64,000 nucleotides of DNA from Nesterenkonia natronophila (lineage in GTDB: Bacteria; Actinomycetota; Actinomycetes; Actinomycetales; Micrococcaceae), in NCBI RefSeq assembly GCF_003595215.1, contig NZ_QYZP01000001.1, forward strand, positions 1,019,752 to 1,083,751, given 5' to 3'. The notes beneath the pieces are model-generated. The model had not been told where the DNA came from, did no database searches, and worked only from the letters and a program-made list of their open reading frames with translations. Below, one piece after another: positions 9,470 through 19,160 of this stretch; position 1 is the first letter of the stretch; every line of letters begins with the position of its first letter. The position numbers and the translations under genes are program-made.

Positions 9470-12400
9470 GTGAGCCCGAAAAAGGTGATCTCCCCTTACG
9501 AGCGTTACGCCGCCTTCCCTGATAAGGCCGGTCTCTACGACCCCGCCAAAGAGCACGAAAACTGCGGCATGGCCGCTATCGCTACCCTTCGGGGGGAACC
9601 TGGTCACGACATTGTTGACTATGCGCTCCACGCTCTGCGTTGTGTTGAGCACCGCGGGGCCACCGGGGGAGATGTCGGTACGGGAGATGGTGCGGGCATC
9701 ATCACGCAGATCCCTGATGAGTTCTTCCGCGCCGTGGTGGACATTGAACTGCCAGCCGTTGGAGAGTACGCGGCAGGCACCGCCTTTCTGCCCAAGGAAG
9801 CAGCCGAACGCGAAGAAACCATGGCGAGCTTCGAGGAGATGGCTGGAGTTCAGGGACTGAGCGTTCTCGGATGGCGCGATGTGCCGGTGGATGACTCCCT
9901 GATCGGGAGCCTCTCCCGCGACGCCATGCCGTTCTTCAAGCAGGTTTTCCTCACGATGGCTGACGAGGAGTCTATCGAGTATCAGGACTCCGCTGAGGGC
10001 ACACTCGACCAGCGAGCCTGGAGACTGCGGAAGCGGGCTCAGGTCCGGTTGGGCATCTACTTCGCGTCACTGTCTTCGCGGACCATCACCTATAAGGGCA
10101 TGCTGACTACGGCTCAGCTGGAGCCCTTCTATCCGGACCTCTCTGATGAGCGGTACAAGTCCACGCTGGGCATTGTCCACTCCCGGTTCTCCACTAACAC
10201 CTTCCCCTCCTGGCCCCTGGCCCAGCCGCTTCGGTATCTTGCGCACAACGGTGAGATCAACACCGTCGAAGGCAACCGGAACTGGATGCGGGCTCGCCAA
10301 GCGACGATGTTCGGCCCTGTATTGGGTGACGATCCCGAGTATCTCTTCCCCATCTGCACACCTGGAGCCTCCGACTCCACCAGCTTCGACGAAGCCGCTG
10401 AACTGCTGATGCTCTCCGGCCGGCCCCTTTCGATGGCCATGCGGATGATGATTCCGGAAGCCTGGGAGAACCACGAGTCTATGGACCCTGACCTGCGGGC
10501 CTTCTACGAGTATCACTCCACGCTTATGGAGCCGTGGGACGGGCCCGCGGCCATCGCCTTCACTGACGGTGACCAGCTGGGTGCAGTGTTGGACCGCAAC
10601 GGGCTGCGCCCTGCCCGGTGGTGGGTCACTGAGGAGGGACTTGTAGTCCTCTCCTCTGAAGTGGGCGTTGCAGATCTGGAGCCTTCCTCGGTGGTGCGCA
10701 AGGGACGTGTGGCCCCGGGCATGATGTTCCTCGCAGACACCAAAGAGGGTCGCATCATCGAGGACGAAGAGATAAAGGCTGATTTCGCGTCCAAGCAGCC
10801 CTGGCGCGAATGGGTCGATGAGAACCGAGTCACACTTGAAGATCTGCCTGAGCGGCTGCACGTGAAGCACCCGGCTGGTTCGGTTCGACTGCGTCAGCAG
10901 ACGTTCGGTTACACCCATGAGGAGCTCAGAATTCTCATCGGCCCCATGGCAGCGACTGGCGCTGAACCCCTGGGCGCAATGGGGACGGACACTCCCATCG
11001 CCGTGCTGGCTGAGCGACAGCGGCTGCTGTTCGACTACTTCGTGCAGACATTCGCACAAGTCACCAACCCGCCGCTGGACGCGATCCGCGAAGAACTGGT
11101 GACCTCGCTCTCACGACATGTCGGCGCCGAGGGAAACCTCCTGGACAATGGGCAGGTCAGAGCCAAGCAGATCAAGTTGGACTTCCCGGTGTTGACCAAC
11201 GACCAGCTGGCGCGCATCGCCAATCACCGCAAAGAGGACGGCAGCAAAGCGGCCCTGCGTATCCGTGGACTCTTCCGCGCGGGATCCACGGAGGATGAGT
11301 TCCGCCAGCGGATTCGCACCCTATGCGAACAAGTCTCGGCCGCAGTCAATCGTGGGGTCAGCTATATCGTCATCTCCGACCGAGACTCCAACGCCCAGTG
11401 GGCACCCATCCCCTCTCTGCTCTTAGTCTCAGCGATTCACCACCACCTGCTGAAATCGGCAAACCGCACGAAGGCCTCCCTCTTGGTCGAGGCGGGTGAT
11501 GTGCGCGAGGTCCACCATGTGGCGTGCCTCATCGGCTACGGCGCGTCCGCGGTCAACCCGTACCTGGCCATCGAGACGGCTGAAGACATGGTCCGCCGAG
11601 GTGAGATCTCTATGGTTACCGAGGAGCAGGCCGTAAGCAATCTCATCAAGGCCCTCGGAAAGGGCCTGCTGAAGATCATGTCCAAAATGGGTATCTCCAC
11701 GGTCAGCTCCTACTGCGGCGCCCAAACTTTCGAAGCCGTTGGCTTGGCACAGAATGTGGTGGATCAGTTCTTTTCAGGCACTGACTCGCTCATGGGTGGA
11801 GTGGGTCTCGATGTCCTGGCCCGGGAGGCGCTGGAACGTCACTCCAAGGCCTACCCGCCTTCTGGAAACGGACTCGGCCGAGGTGATGAGCTGGAGGTGG
11901 GTGGAGAGTATCAGTGGCGGCGTGAGGGCCCTCCCCACCTGTTCAACCCAGAGACCGTTTTCAAACTTCAACATGCCTCAAGGACCCGTCGTTATGACGT
12001 GTTCAAGCAGTACACGAAGACAGTGGACGACCAGTCCAAGGCACTGATGACACTGCGTGGTCTCTTCAAGCTCGAAAACAGCCGTCCGCCGGTTCCGATC
12101 AGCGAAGTCGAACCGGTCTCGGAGATCGTCAAGCGGTTCCAGACCGGAGCTATGAGCTATGGGTCAATCTCTCAAGAGGCCCATGAGACACTGGCGATTG
12201 CCATGAACCGCCTCGGGGGGCGCTCCAACACCGGTGAGGGCGGCGAACACCCGCAGCGGCTAATGGACCCTGAACGGCGCAGTGCCATCAAACAGATTGC
12301 CTCCGGTCGGTTCGGGGTGACCAGCCAGTACCTCACGCACGCTGACGACCTGCAGATCAAGATGGCCCAGGGAGCGAAGCCTGGCGAGGGTGGGCAGCTC

Positions 12401-14071
12401 ATGGGCAAGAAGGTTTATCCGTGGGTGGCCGAGACGCGGCACTCCACACCGGGCGTGTCACTGGTGTCACCTCCGCCGCACCATGACATCTATTCCATCG
12501 AAGACCTCAAGCAGCTGATCTATGATCTCAAGCGCGCCAACACCGGTGCTCGGGTGCATGTGAAGCTGGTGTCATTGCACGGCGTGGGCACTGTGGCCGC
12601 CGGAGTGGCGAAGGCTTCGGCCGACGTCGTTCTCATCTCGGGGCACGACGGTGGAACGGGTGCCTCACCGCTGAACTCCCTCAAACATGCAGGCACCCCC
12701 TGGGAGCTGGGTCTGGCGGAGGCCCAACAGACGCTGATGCTCAACGGGCTGCGTGAACGCATCACCGTGCAGGTCGACGGTCAGCTCAAGACCGGACGAG
12801 ATGTGGTGATCGCCGCGCTGCTCGGTGCGGAGGAGTATGGATTCGCCACCAGCGCCCTGGTTGTGTCCGGTTGCATCATGATGCGCGTGTGTCACCTGGA
12901 CACCTGCCCGGTGGGTGTCGCTACGCAGAACCCGACGCTGCGTGAGCGTTACACCGGTAAAGCCGACCATGTGGTGAACTTCTTCGAGTTCGTAGCCCAA
13001 GAGGTTCGTGAGTACCTCGCCGAGTTGGGATTCCGGACCATGGACGAAGCGATCGGGCATATCACCTCACTCAACATTGAGGATGCCAAACGCCACTGGA
13101 AGACTGAAGGTTTGGACCTGGGACGGGTGCTCAACGGTTGGGACCCGGAAGACCCACAGGTGGCGCGCCAACTGCGCAGGACGACCACCCAGGACCACGG
13201 ACTGGACGAACACTTCGACGTGGACCTGATAGAACAGGCGCAACGGTCTATCCAACATGGCGAGCCCGTCAAGCTCAAACGAAACGTCGTGAACACCGAC
13301 CGCGCAGTGGGCACCATGCTCGGCCACGAGGTCACCAAGGCACGTGGACTCTCCAGTATGGAGAGCAACACCATCGACATCAGCCTCAACGGACAGGCCG
13401 GGCAGTCCCTGGGGGCCTTCCTCCCGCACGGAATCACAATTCGCCTCTCCGGAGACGCCAACGACTACGTGGGCAAGGGTCTCTCCGGTGGGCGTGTCAT
13501 CGTCGCCCCTGAGCCGGAGGCGCCCTTCGAGGCCTCGGACAACGTCATCGCCGGCAACGTGATCGGCTACGGAGCCACCGCCGGAGAGCTTTTCCTCTGC
13601 GGCCAGGTCGGGGAGCGGTTCCTGGTGCGCAACTCCGGAGCCACCGCAGTGGCCGAAGGCGTTGGAGATCATGGGTGTGAGTACATGACAGGGGGACAGG
13701 CCCTCATTCTGGGACCTGTGGGCCGCAACTTCGGAGCCGGTATGTCCGGCGGGACAGCTTTTATTTTGGACTTCGATCAGGCCCAGCTCAACCGGCAGGC
13801 GGCCGACAACGGGGAGCTCCTCCTGCTGAGCCCTGACGAGGAGGACCGGCAGATCATCTTGGACCTGCTGCGCCGCCATTACGAGGAGACGGACTCGACC
13901 TTGGCTGCCCGGCTTCTGGAAGATCCTCCCGCACTCCTGGCGCGGATCACCAAGATTCTCCCGCGTGACTTTGATCGGGTGCTCACTGCTCGCAGTGCGG
14001 CCCTCGACGAGGGCCTTGACCCCGACGGCGACGCCGCATGGCAGAAGATATTGGAGGTGACCAATGGCTGA
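9470..14071 (+). CDS. gltB: Glutamate synthase large subunit
   Basis: GltB makes glutamate from glutamine and 2-oxoglutarate, taking electrons from GltD. The GTG at 9470 follows GAGGAAGGA and gives 1533 residues, the usual size. Cys32 in [10 protein letters not shown] would become the N-terminal nucleophile after a 31-residue propeptide is removed. The central and FMN domains contain [17 protein letters not shown] and [10 protein letters not shown]. The 3Fe-4S cysteines are at about 1135, 1141 and 1146 ([12 protein letters not shown]). The C-terminal GXGXG beta-helix carries [14 protein letters not shown]. The last bases overlap gltD. Confidence 0.98.
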   Translation: MSPKKVISPYERYAAFPDKAGLYDPAKEHENCGMAAIATLRGEPGHDIVDYALHALRCVEHRGATGGDVGTGDGAGIITQIPDEFFRAVVDIELPAVGEYAAGTAFLPKEAAEREETMASFEEMAGVQGLSVLGWRDVPVDDSLIGSLSRDAMPFFKQVFLTMADEESIEYQDSAEGTLDQRAWRLRKRAQVRLGIYFASLSSRTITYKGMLTTAQLEPFYPDLSDERYKSTLGIVHSRFSTNTFPSWPLAQPLRYLAHNGEINTVEGNRNWMRARQATMFGPVLGDDPEYLFPICTPGASDSTSFDEAAELLMLSGRPLSMAMRMMIPEAWENHESMDPDLRAFYEYHSTLMEPWDGPAAIAFTDGDQLGAVLDRNGLRPARWWVTEEGLVVLSSEVGVADLEPSSVVRKGRVAPGMMFLADTKEGRIIEDEEIKADFASKQPWREWVDENRVTLEDLPERLHVKHPAGSVRLRQQTFGYTHEELRILIGPMAATGAEPLGAMGTDTPIAVLAERQRLLFDYFVQTFAQVTNPPLDAIREELVTSLSRHVGAEGNLLDNGQVRAKQIKLDFPVLTNDQLARIANHRKEDGSKAALRIRGLFRAGSTEDEFRQRIRTLCEQVSAAVNRGVSYIVISDRDSNAQWAPIPSLLLVSAIHHHLLKSANRTKASLLVEAGDVREVHHVACLIGYGASAVNPYLAIETAEDMVRRGEISMVTEEQAVSNLIKALGKGLLKIMSKMGISTVSSYCGAQTFEAVGLAQNVVDQFFSGTDSLMGGVGLDVLAREALERHSKAYPPSGNGLGRGDELEVGGEYQWRREGPPHLFNPETVFKLQHASRTRRYDVFKQYTKTVDDQSKALMTLRGLFKLENSRPPVPISEVEPVSEIVKRFQTGAMSYGSISQEAHETLAIAMNRLGGRSNTGEGGEHPQRLMDPERRSAIKQIASGRFGVTSQYLTHADDLQIKMAQGAKPGEGGQLMGKKVYPWVAETRHSTPGVSLVSPPPHHDIYSIEDLKQLIYDLKRANTGARVHVKLVSLHGVGTVAAGVAKASADVVLISGHDGGTGASPLNSLKHAGTPWELGLAEAQQTLMLNGLRERITVQVDGQLKTGRDVVIAALLGAEEYGFATSALVVSGCIMMRVCHLDTCPVGVATQNPTLRERYTGKADHVVNFFEFVAQEVREYLAELGFRTMDEAIGHITSLNIEDAKRHWKTEGLDLGRVLNGWDPEDPQVARQLRRTTTQDHGLDEHFDVDLIEQAQRSIQHGEPVKLKRNVVNTDRAVGTMLGHEVTKARGLSSMESNTIDISLNGQAGQSLGAFLPHGITIRLSGDANDYVGKGLSGGRVIVAPEPEAPFEASDNVIAGNVIGYGATAGELFLCGQVGERFLVRNSGATAVAEGVGDHGCEYMTGGQALILGPVGRNFGAGMSGGTAFILDFDQAQLNRQAADNGELLLLSPDEEDRQIILDLLRRHYEETDSTLAARLLEDPPALLARITKILPRDFDRVLTARSAALDEGLDPDGDAAWQKILEVTNG

Positions 14072-15530
14072 TCCACGTGGGTTTCTCAAGCACCGCGAGC
14101 GACAGGACAGGCCATCCCGCCCGGTTCCGGTGCGCATCATGGACTTCAAAGAGGTCAAGGAGCGTCAAGATCGGGGGGTGACCCAGACCCAGGCGGGACG
14201 CTGCATGGACTGCGGCATCCCGTTCTGTCACACTGGCTGCCCACTGGGGAATCTCATCCCGGAATGGAATGATCTGGTATGGCGGGATCAGTGGGCTGAA
14301 GCCTCCGAGCGGCTGCATATGACCAACAACTTTCCGGAGTTCACCGGCCGTATCTGCCCCGCCCCCTGCGAAACATCCTGCGTGTTGGGGATCAACCAGC
14401 CAGCCGTGACCATCAAGCAGTCTGAAGTCGAGATCGCTGATGAGGCGCTAGAGAAGGGCTTCGTGGAGCCTGTTCCTCCGAACCGGCTCACGGGCAAGAC
14501 TGTCGCTGTGGTCGGTTCCGGTCCTGCGGGATTGGCAGCCGCTCAGCAGCTGACCCGCGCCGGCCACACTGTGGCGGTCTACGAGCGCGACGACCGGCTG
14601 GGGGGTCTGATGCGCTACGGAATACCGGATTTCAAGATGGAGAAGCAGCTGGTGGACTTCCGGATCACTCAGATGGAGGCTGAAGGGACCCGCTTCTACC
14701 CCTCTACCGACATCGGTTCGGATATCAGCTGGGACAGTCTCCGCGACTCCTACGACGCCATCATCGTGGCCACCGGGGCCATGGTCCCCCGGGATCTGCG
14801 AATACCGGGAAGGGGACTCAGCGGCATCCACTTCGCCATGAACTACCTCGTTCAGTCCAACAGGGCAGTGGCGGGCGACGACGTACTGGACCAGATCCAT
14901 GCCAAGGATAAGCATGTGGTCATCCTGGGCGGCGGGGACACCGGCGCCGATTGTATCGGCACCGCCCACCGCCATCAGGCTAAGTCGGTGACCACCCTGG
15001 CCATCGGTAAGGAGCTGCCCCGAGAGCGGCCTGAGCATGAGCCGTGGCCAATGGACCCCCGAGTCTTCGAAGTCTCCAGCGCCCATGAGGAGGGTGGCGA
15101 GGTCAAGTGGTTGGCGTCCACTGTGGAGTTCCTGGGCGACGAGAACGGCCACGTCCGCGCACTGCGCGGGGCCGAGACTCAGTACAACAGTGACGGAACC
15201 CGCACGCCCAAGTCCGGCACAGAGTGGGAGATGCCGGCCGATCTCGTACTCCTGGCGCTGGGATTCACGGGTGCAGAGCCGCAGACGCTCACCGACCAGT
15301 TGGGAATGGAATTCGCCCCCCATGGGACCGTGCACCGCGCGGAGGACTTCCAGACCAACATTGAAGGCATCTACACGGTTGGCGACGCCGGCCGCGGCGC
15401 CTCGTTGGTGGTCTGGGCTATTGCGGAAGGTCGCGCGGCTGCCGCGAAAGTGGACGAATATCTGGAAGGCAGCACCCGGCTCCCCGCTCCGGTGTCGCCC
15501 AGCGATCGAGCTATCACGTTGGCTCCCTGA
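14064..15530 (+). CDS. gltD: Glutamate synthase small subunit
   Basis: GltD is the FAD-containing subunit that passes NAD(P)H electrons to GltB. The 488-residue protein has N-terminal 4Fe-4S cysteines in [20 protein letters not shown] and [12 protein letters not shown]. It also has an FAD dinucleotide fold at [17 protein letters not shown] and a second nucleotide fold at [16 protein letters not shown] conserved [15 protein letters not shown] segment sits near the C-terminus. Its ATG lies inside the end of gltB (8-base overlap), so the two subunits are translationally coupled. Confidence 0.97.
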   Translation: MADPRGFLKHRERQDRPSRPVPVRIMDFKEVKERQDRGVTQTQAGRCMDCGIPFCHTGCPLGNLIPEWNDLVWRDQWAEASERLHMTNNFPEFTGRICPAPCETSCVLGINQPAVTIKQSEVEIADEALEKGFVEPVPPNRLTGKTVAVVGSGPAGLAAAQQLTRAGHTVAVYERDDRLGGLMRYGIPDFKMEKQLVDFRITQMEAEGTRFYPSTDIGSDISWDSLRDSYDAIIVATGAMVPRDLRIPGRGLSGIHFAMNYLVQSNRAVAGDDVLDQIHAKDKHVVILGGGDTGADCIGTAHRHQAKSVTTLAIGKELPRERPEHEPWPMDPRVFEVSSAHEEGGEVKWLASTVEFLGDENGHVRALRGAETQYNSDGTRTPKSGTEWEMPADLVLLALGFTGAEPQTLTDQLGMEFAPHGTVHRAEDFQTNIEGIYTVGDAGRGASLVVWAIAEGRAAAAKVDEYLEGSTRLPAPVSPSDRAITLAP

Positions 15531-15637
15531 TACGCGGGGCCGTTCTGCAGGAGCGCATTCTGCGATAGGCTCGCACACACATCCGGCCCAATGTCGTGCC
15601 GCACTCGATACCGCTCGACAACCACTAGAGGTGAGGC

Positions 15638-17170
15638 ATGAGACACGCCAAAATCGTTGCCACGTTCGGCCCAGCAACGGCAGGGTACGAGAAGACGCGA
15701 GAACTGATCGAGGCCGGTGTGGACGTGGTCAGAGTCAACATGAGCCACGGCGAGTATGAAGTCCACGAGGAGACCTACAGCACTGTCCGGGAAGTGGCCA
15801 AGGACCTCCGGCGTGCCGTTGCCCTCTTCGCCGACCTTCAGGGGCCCAAGATTCGACTGGGTCGCTTCGCAGCCGGACCGCATGACCTTGATGTGGGCCA
15901 GCGCTTCACGATCACCACGCGTGATATGGAGGGCACCGCGGACCTCTGCTCCACCACGTTGGACACCCTTCCGCAGGACGTGAAGGTGGGTGACACGCTG
16001 CTGATCGACGACGGAAAAGTCAGTCTTCGTGCTGTTGAAGTCACGGACACTGATGTTGTCACTGAAGTTGTGGTGCCCGGGACGGTCTCCAACAACAAGG
16101 GCATCAACCTGCCCGGCGTGGCTGTGTCCGTTCCTGCGCTGAGCCAGAAGGACGAGGCTGATCTGCGCTGGGCACTGCGTACTGGCTTCGACATGATTGC
16201 CCTGTCGTTCGTCCGCGACGCTGCTGACATTGAGGCAGTGCACAGGATTATGGATGAGGAGGGTCGACGCGTCCCCATTATCGCCAAGATCGAAAAGCCC
16301 CAGGCTGTGGAGGCACTGCAGGACGTCATCGACGCATTCGACGCCGTGATGGTAGCGCGCGGAGATCTGGGTGTTGAACTGCCACTGGAAGAAGTTCCCC
16401 TCGTGCAGAAGCGTGCAGTGGAGCTCGCCCGACGTTGGGCCAAACCGGTCATCGTGGCGACCCAGGTGCTTGAGTCTATGATCGACAACCCCCGTCCGAC
16501 TCGGGCGGAGGCATCCGACTGCGCCAACGCGGTGTTGGACGGAGCTGATGCGGTGATGCTCTCGGGGGAGACTTCGGTGGGCACATACCCGGTCCAGACA
16601 GTTCAGACTATGGCGTCCATCATTCAGGCCACTGAGGTCAAGGGATTGGAACGCATCCCTCAGCTGGGCACTAAACCGCGGACCCGCGGTGGCGCCATCA
16701 CAAGGGCGGCAAATGAGATCGCTGAACAGCTGGATGTGCCATATCTGGCGACCTTCACCCGGTCAGGAGATTCCGCGCGTCGACTCTCACGGCTCAGACC
16801 CAAACAGCCCATCTTCGCGTTCACCCACGTGGAACACACGCATAATGTACTTTGCCTGTCCTGGGGCGTGCAGCCGCGGTGGGTGGAATTCGCCTCACAC
16901 ACAGACAAGATGACAGCTCAAGTGGAGAAGCTGCTGCTGGAGGAGGGAGTCGCTGCACCGGGAACGTTAGTGGTCATTGCCGCCGGTTCGCCTCCGGGAC
17001 AGGCTGGCACCACCAACATGGTGAAGGTTCACCGAATCGGCGACCTGCCTGATGGGGGGCTCAGTGTAGAGGCGCTTCGTCGAGGGGAGGCCTCAGTCAC
17101 GAAGGAGCCCGTTGGCCCGTGGCCCTCTGCCAGCGCATCAAGTGCCGCCTCCGCACACAGCGCGTTCTAG
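15638..17170 (+). CDS. pyk: Pyruvate kinase
   Basis: Pyruvate kinase transfers phosphate from phosphoenolpyruvate to ADP at the end of glycolysis. The 510-residue protein has the N-terminal AKIVATFGPAT, substrate-binding VVRVNMSHG, LQGPKIRLG, the active-site lysine in PIIAKIEKPQA, the metal site VMVARGDLGVELP, and the MLSGETSVGTYPVQTV stretch. The C-terminal domain is complete, and a 30-residue Ala/Ser-rich tail extends past it. An AGAGGTGAGG site precedes the ATG. It is separated from gltD by 107 bases and probably has its own promoter. Confidence 0.97.
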   Translation: MRHAKIVATFGPATAGYEKTRELIEAGVDVVRVNMSHGEYEVHEETYSTVREVAKDLRRAVALFADLQGPKIRLGRFAAGPHDLDVGQRFTITTRDMEGTADLCSTTLDTLPQDVKVGDTLLIDDGKVSLRAVEVTDTDVVTEVVVPGTVSNNKGINLPGVAVSVPALSQKDEADLRWALRTGFDMIALSFVRDAADIEAVHRIMDEEGRRVPIIAKIEKPQAVEALQDVIDAFDAVMVARGDLGVELPLEEVPLVQKRAVELARRWAKPVIVATQVLESMIDNPRPTRAEASDCANAVLDGADAVMLSGETSVGTYPVQTVQTMASIIQATEVKGLERIPQLGTKPRTRGGAITRAANEIAEQLDVPYLATFTRSGDSARRLSRLRPKQPIFAFTHVEHTHNVLCLSWGVQPRWVEFASHTDKMTAQVEKLLLEEGVAAPGTLVVIAAGSPPGQAGTTNMVKVHRIGDLPDGGLSVEALRRGEASVTKEPVGPWPSASASSAASAHSAF

Positions 17171-17184
17171 GCTTGGTGCGTCGG

Positions 17185-17301
17185 TCACTGCTGATGGGCC
17201 AGGTGCCACCATGACATGAGGACTGAGATCAGCAGGAACACCAGTCCAGTCATCCAGGATATGCGGAATGCGAGATCCCAGAGGCTCATAAAGCTCTCCA
17301 T
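17185..17301 (-). CDS. Possible 38-residue membrane protein
   Basis: Read on the reverse strand, this is an ATG-to-TGA frame of 38 codons. The product has a polar start (MESFMSLWDL), one strongly hydrophobic helix (WMTGLVFLLISVLMSWW) and the short tail HLAHQQ. An AGGAG lies about 12 bases upstream of the ATG, a long but usable spacing. It sits convergent to pyk in otherwise empty DNA. I do not recognise a family. The single-helix composition argues for a real small protein, but there is no comparative evidence in the window. Confidence 0.35.
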   Translation of the reverse strand: MESFMSLWDLAFRISWMTGLVFLLISVLMSWWHLAHQQ

Positions 17302-17389
17302 GAGTTGACATTACTCCTGCCTGTGAGAGAAAGGAACCTCTGCTGGGGAACTGGGACGCAGGCTCTGGGCTCCCACGGACTTCAGGCTC

Positions 17390-17614
17390 TTCATGGCTTC
17401 CTGTGCATGAGCATGGGTGTCGCCGCACGGCTGGTCTGGCGCAAACGCCACACCGTCAACGCCAAGCCCGCACTCATGATCTTCATTGCCATCGCAGGCA
17501 CCGTCTGGAAGTTCTGGCCGACTTCTCGGGCAGCGGCGGTGCTGCTGCTTCCCTATCTGGCGTGGACTTCATACGCCTTCCACTCTCAACTTTTGCATCG
17601 CTCTCATGAACTGA
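17390..17614 (+). pseudogene. tspO: TspO/MBR-family relic, frameshifted and internally deleted
   Basis: TspO proteins are five-helix membrane proteins that bind tetrapyrroles. One frame here reads MGVAARLVWRK, a match to the family's MGxAAWLVWR, and then jumps to the last helix, SRAAAVLLLPYLAWTSYA. The third helix (the LNxxWSxxFF region) is missing. After TACGCC, one extra T at 17578 breaks the frame. Reading on after that base gives STLNFCIALMN and a TGA at 17612-17614, which is the expected TspO end (A-x-x-LN...N). The N-terminal half is not recognisable. I judge it a decayed gene. Its 3' end overlaps the end of the reverse-strand FUSC gene. Confidence 0.72.
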
Positions 17615-18644
17615 CGCGCCTCAGGGAGCCACGACTAGTGATGAACTCGTACGACGCCGCAAGAATTGCCACAAGCATCGCCCCGGCCAGTGTGAAGCCG
17701 ACTCGCTGAATATCAGCCGTGAGGACATCCGAGCCGTCCATATTCATCAGAACCACTGCAATGGTCAGCGCGAACGCGTACACGGCATAGTTGGCCTTGC
17801 GAACGAGTAGAACGACGGCAACAATGAGGGCCACCGCCGCCAGCGTGTCCAGCAACAGCGGCTGGTTCACGAAGACTGACCCGGCAAGTGCCGCAGCGGC
17901 ACCCCCAAGGACTGTGCCCACCGAACGGCTCACCACACGTCCCCAAGTATCAGCGAGACCTGGACGCACAATCACCAGGATCGTCAAGAGCAACCAGCCA
18001 CCCGTCACCTCCGTGAGCCACGTCGAGGCCACGAATGCGGCAGACCCCAGCAGAACTGCGAGTGCGCCCCCATAACGAGCTGCCGAGGATTTGTTCAGAG
18101 GCTTCGCGGAGAGCTTCGGCAGGCGCGAATTCAGTAACGCGCTCACCGCCACCGCCCACAAACCACCCATCAGCACCATCCACACGGGGACCAACACCTG
18201 TCCGAGTCTGCCCGAGACCCAGTCGATTCCAGGCAGCTCAAGCGGCGGAGCTATTAGTGTCAGCGAGCACCATATGCAGGCCTGAACGGCGACTGCAGTC
18301 CATCCGTTCCGGGCGCATATCCCAAGGCCCAACCCTGCTGCCGCCATCAGCGCGGCCACCCCCCAAGGCCATGGATTGACCAGCTCTGCGCAGGCCACGA
18401 AGAGGACGGTCACACCGAGTGTGTCCCATGCCAGGCGCAGGCCGAACAGTGCGGCAATGAAAACGGGCACAGCGCCTGTCACGATGAACGGAGTCGCCGG
18501 TGCAAACTCGGTGCTAGACACGACGAATGCTGGCAAGGCGATCACGAGAACAAGTGCCATCATCAGAGCACCAGAACGGAAGGTCTGTGCTAGCTCTCTC
18601 CTGAAGTGTCTGCTGCGGGAAAGCTCATCGTTGGTGAACGCCAT
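17604..18644 (-). CDS. FUSC-family membrane protein
   Basis: This is a 346-residue membrane protein with two blocks of helices. The N-terminal block covers about residues 28-165 and the second about 195-335, separated by a short basic stretch (LPKLSAKPLNKSS). The second block has the FUSC-like pattern WLLLTILVIVRPGLADTWGRVVSRSVGTVLGGAAAALAG, resembling fusaric acid and aromatic acid exporter proteins, so export of an aromatic acid is possible but unproven. It is transcribed opposite to its neighbours and appears monocistronic. Its stop lies inside the tspO relic. Confidence 0.75.
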   Translation of the reverse strand: MAFTNDELSRSRHFRRELAQTFRSGALMMALVLVIALPAFVVSSTEFAPATPFIVTGAVPVFIAALFGLRLAWDTLGVTVLFVACAELVNPWPWGVAALMAAAGLGLGICARNGWTAVAVQACIWCSLTLIAPPLELPGIDWVSGRLGQVLVPVWMVLMGGLWAVAVSALLNSRLPKLSAKPLNKSSAARYGGALAVLLGSAAFVASTWLTEVTGGWLLLTILVIVRPGLADTWGRVVSRSVGTVLGGAAAALAGSVFVNQPLLLDTLAAVALIVAVVLLVRKANYAVYAFALTIAVVLMNMDGSDVLTADIQRVGFTLAGAMLVAILAASYEFITSRGSLRRVSS

Positions 18645-18988
18645 ATCTACACCCCGGCATCAGATATCAATGAACTGCGTGAGCGTTGGACCTCACTGTA
18701 TCCGTGAGGGTCAGAGCGCTCAACGAGTAGGACCCTGTGTTGATGCCTGTCTCTTGAGGGTTCGGGGCGTGGGGGTGCCTCTACCAGGGGGTCCACGCTC
18801 CGCCGTGACCAGCCACTGGGTGACAACACCACCGGACCATCAGTGCCTGGGGACACACGATCCTGCCCAGAAACCGGACCGGCCAACACCACCTACCCTG
18901 CCGGAAAGAAGGTCTCCTTAGAAGCTGACGGGGGCAGTGAGACGGCAAATTCTCTTCACGCGCTGTGGCAGGTATTGTTAACGGGCTT
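18645..18988. other. Non-coding gap between FUSC gene and tRNA-Leu
   Basis: I found no convincing gene in these 344 bases; the open frames on both strands have no recognisable content. The left part should hold the promoter of the reverse-strand FUSC gene. A short hairpin, CCTCAC with GTGAGG, lies near 18691-18710. At the right end, TTCTCT (18950-18955), a 17-base spacer and TATTGT (18973-18978) form a plausible promoter for tRNA-Leu. The rest could be decayed sequence, in keeping with the relics on both sides. Confidence 0.4.
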
Positions 18989-19071
18989 GCCCGCGTGGCG
19001 GAATGGTAGACGCACCGCACTCAAAATGCGGCGATCGAAAGATCGTGTGAGTTCGAGTCTCACCGCGGGCA
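18989..19071 (+). tRNA. tRNA-Leu (anticodon CAA)
   Basis: The acceptor arms GCCCGCG (18989-18995) and CGCGGGC (19064-19070) pair perfectly, followed by discriminator A. The anticodon stem CCGCA/TGCGG closes the loop CTCAAAA, giving anticodon CAA for the UUG leucine codon. A variable arm (CGATC...GATCG) marks a class II tRNA, as expected for leucine. The T-loop GTTCGAGTC is intact. No CCA is encoded. Confidence 0.95.
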
Positions 19072-19160
19072 CTCTTGGCATGTCGTAGCAACAGACCATT
19101 GATACAAGGGGTCGGGCAGGTGAGCTCCACGAGCATTGCACGGCGCGACCCTCCGGTCGC

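Noticed and set aside
17138..17428. 96-codon reverse-strand frame covering the pyk tail and the gap
   Set aside because: It is Pro/Ser/Gly-rich with no recognisable family and is antisense to pyk codons; the overlapping 38-codon membrane frame is more protein-like.
17305..17709. 134-codon forward frame as an intact gene
   Set aside because: Its middle matches TspO, but the true TspO ending needs a frame change at 17578, and its tail is antisense to the FUSC gene, so I treat it as a pseudogene relic.
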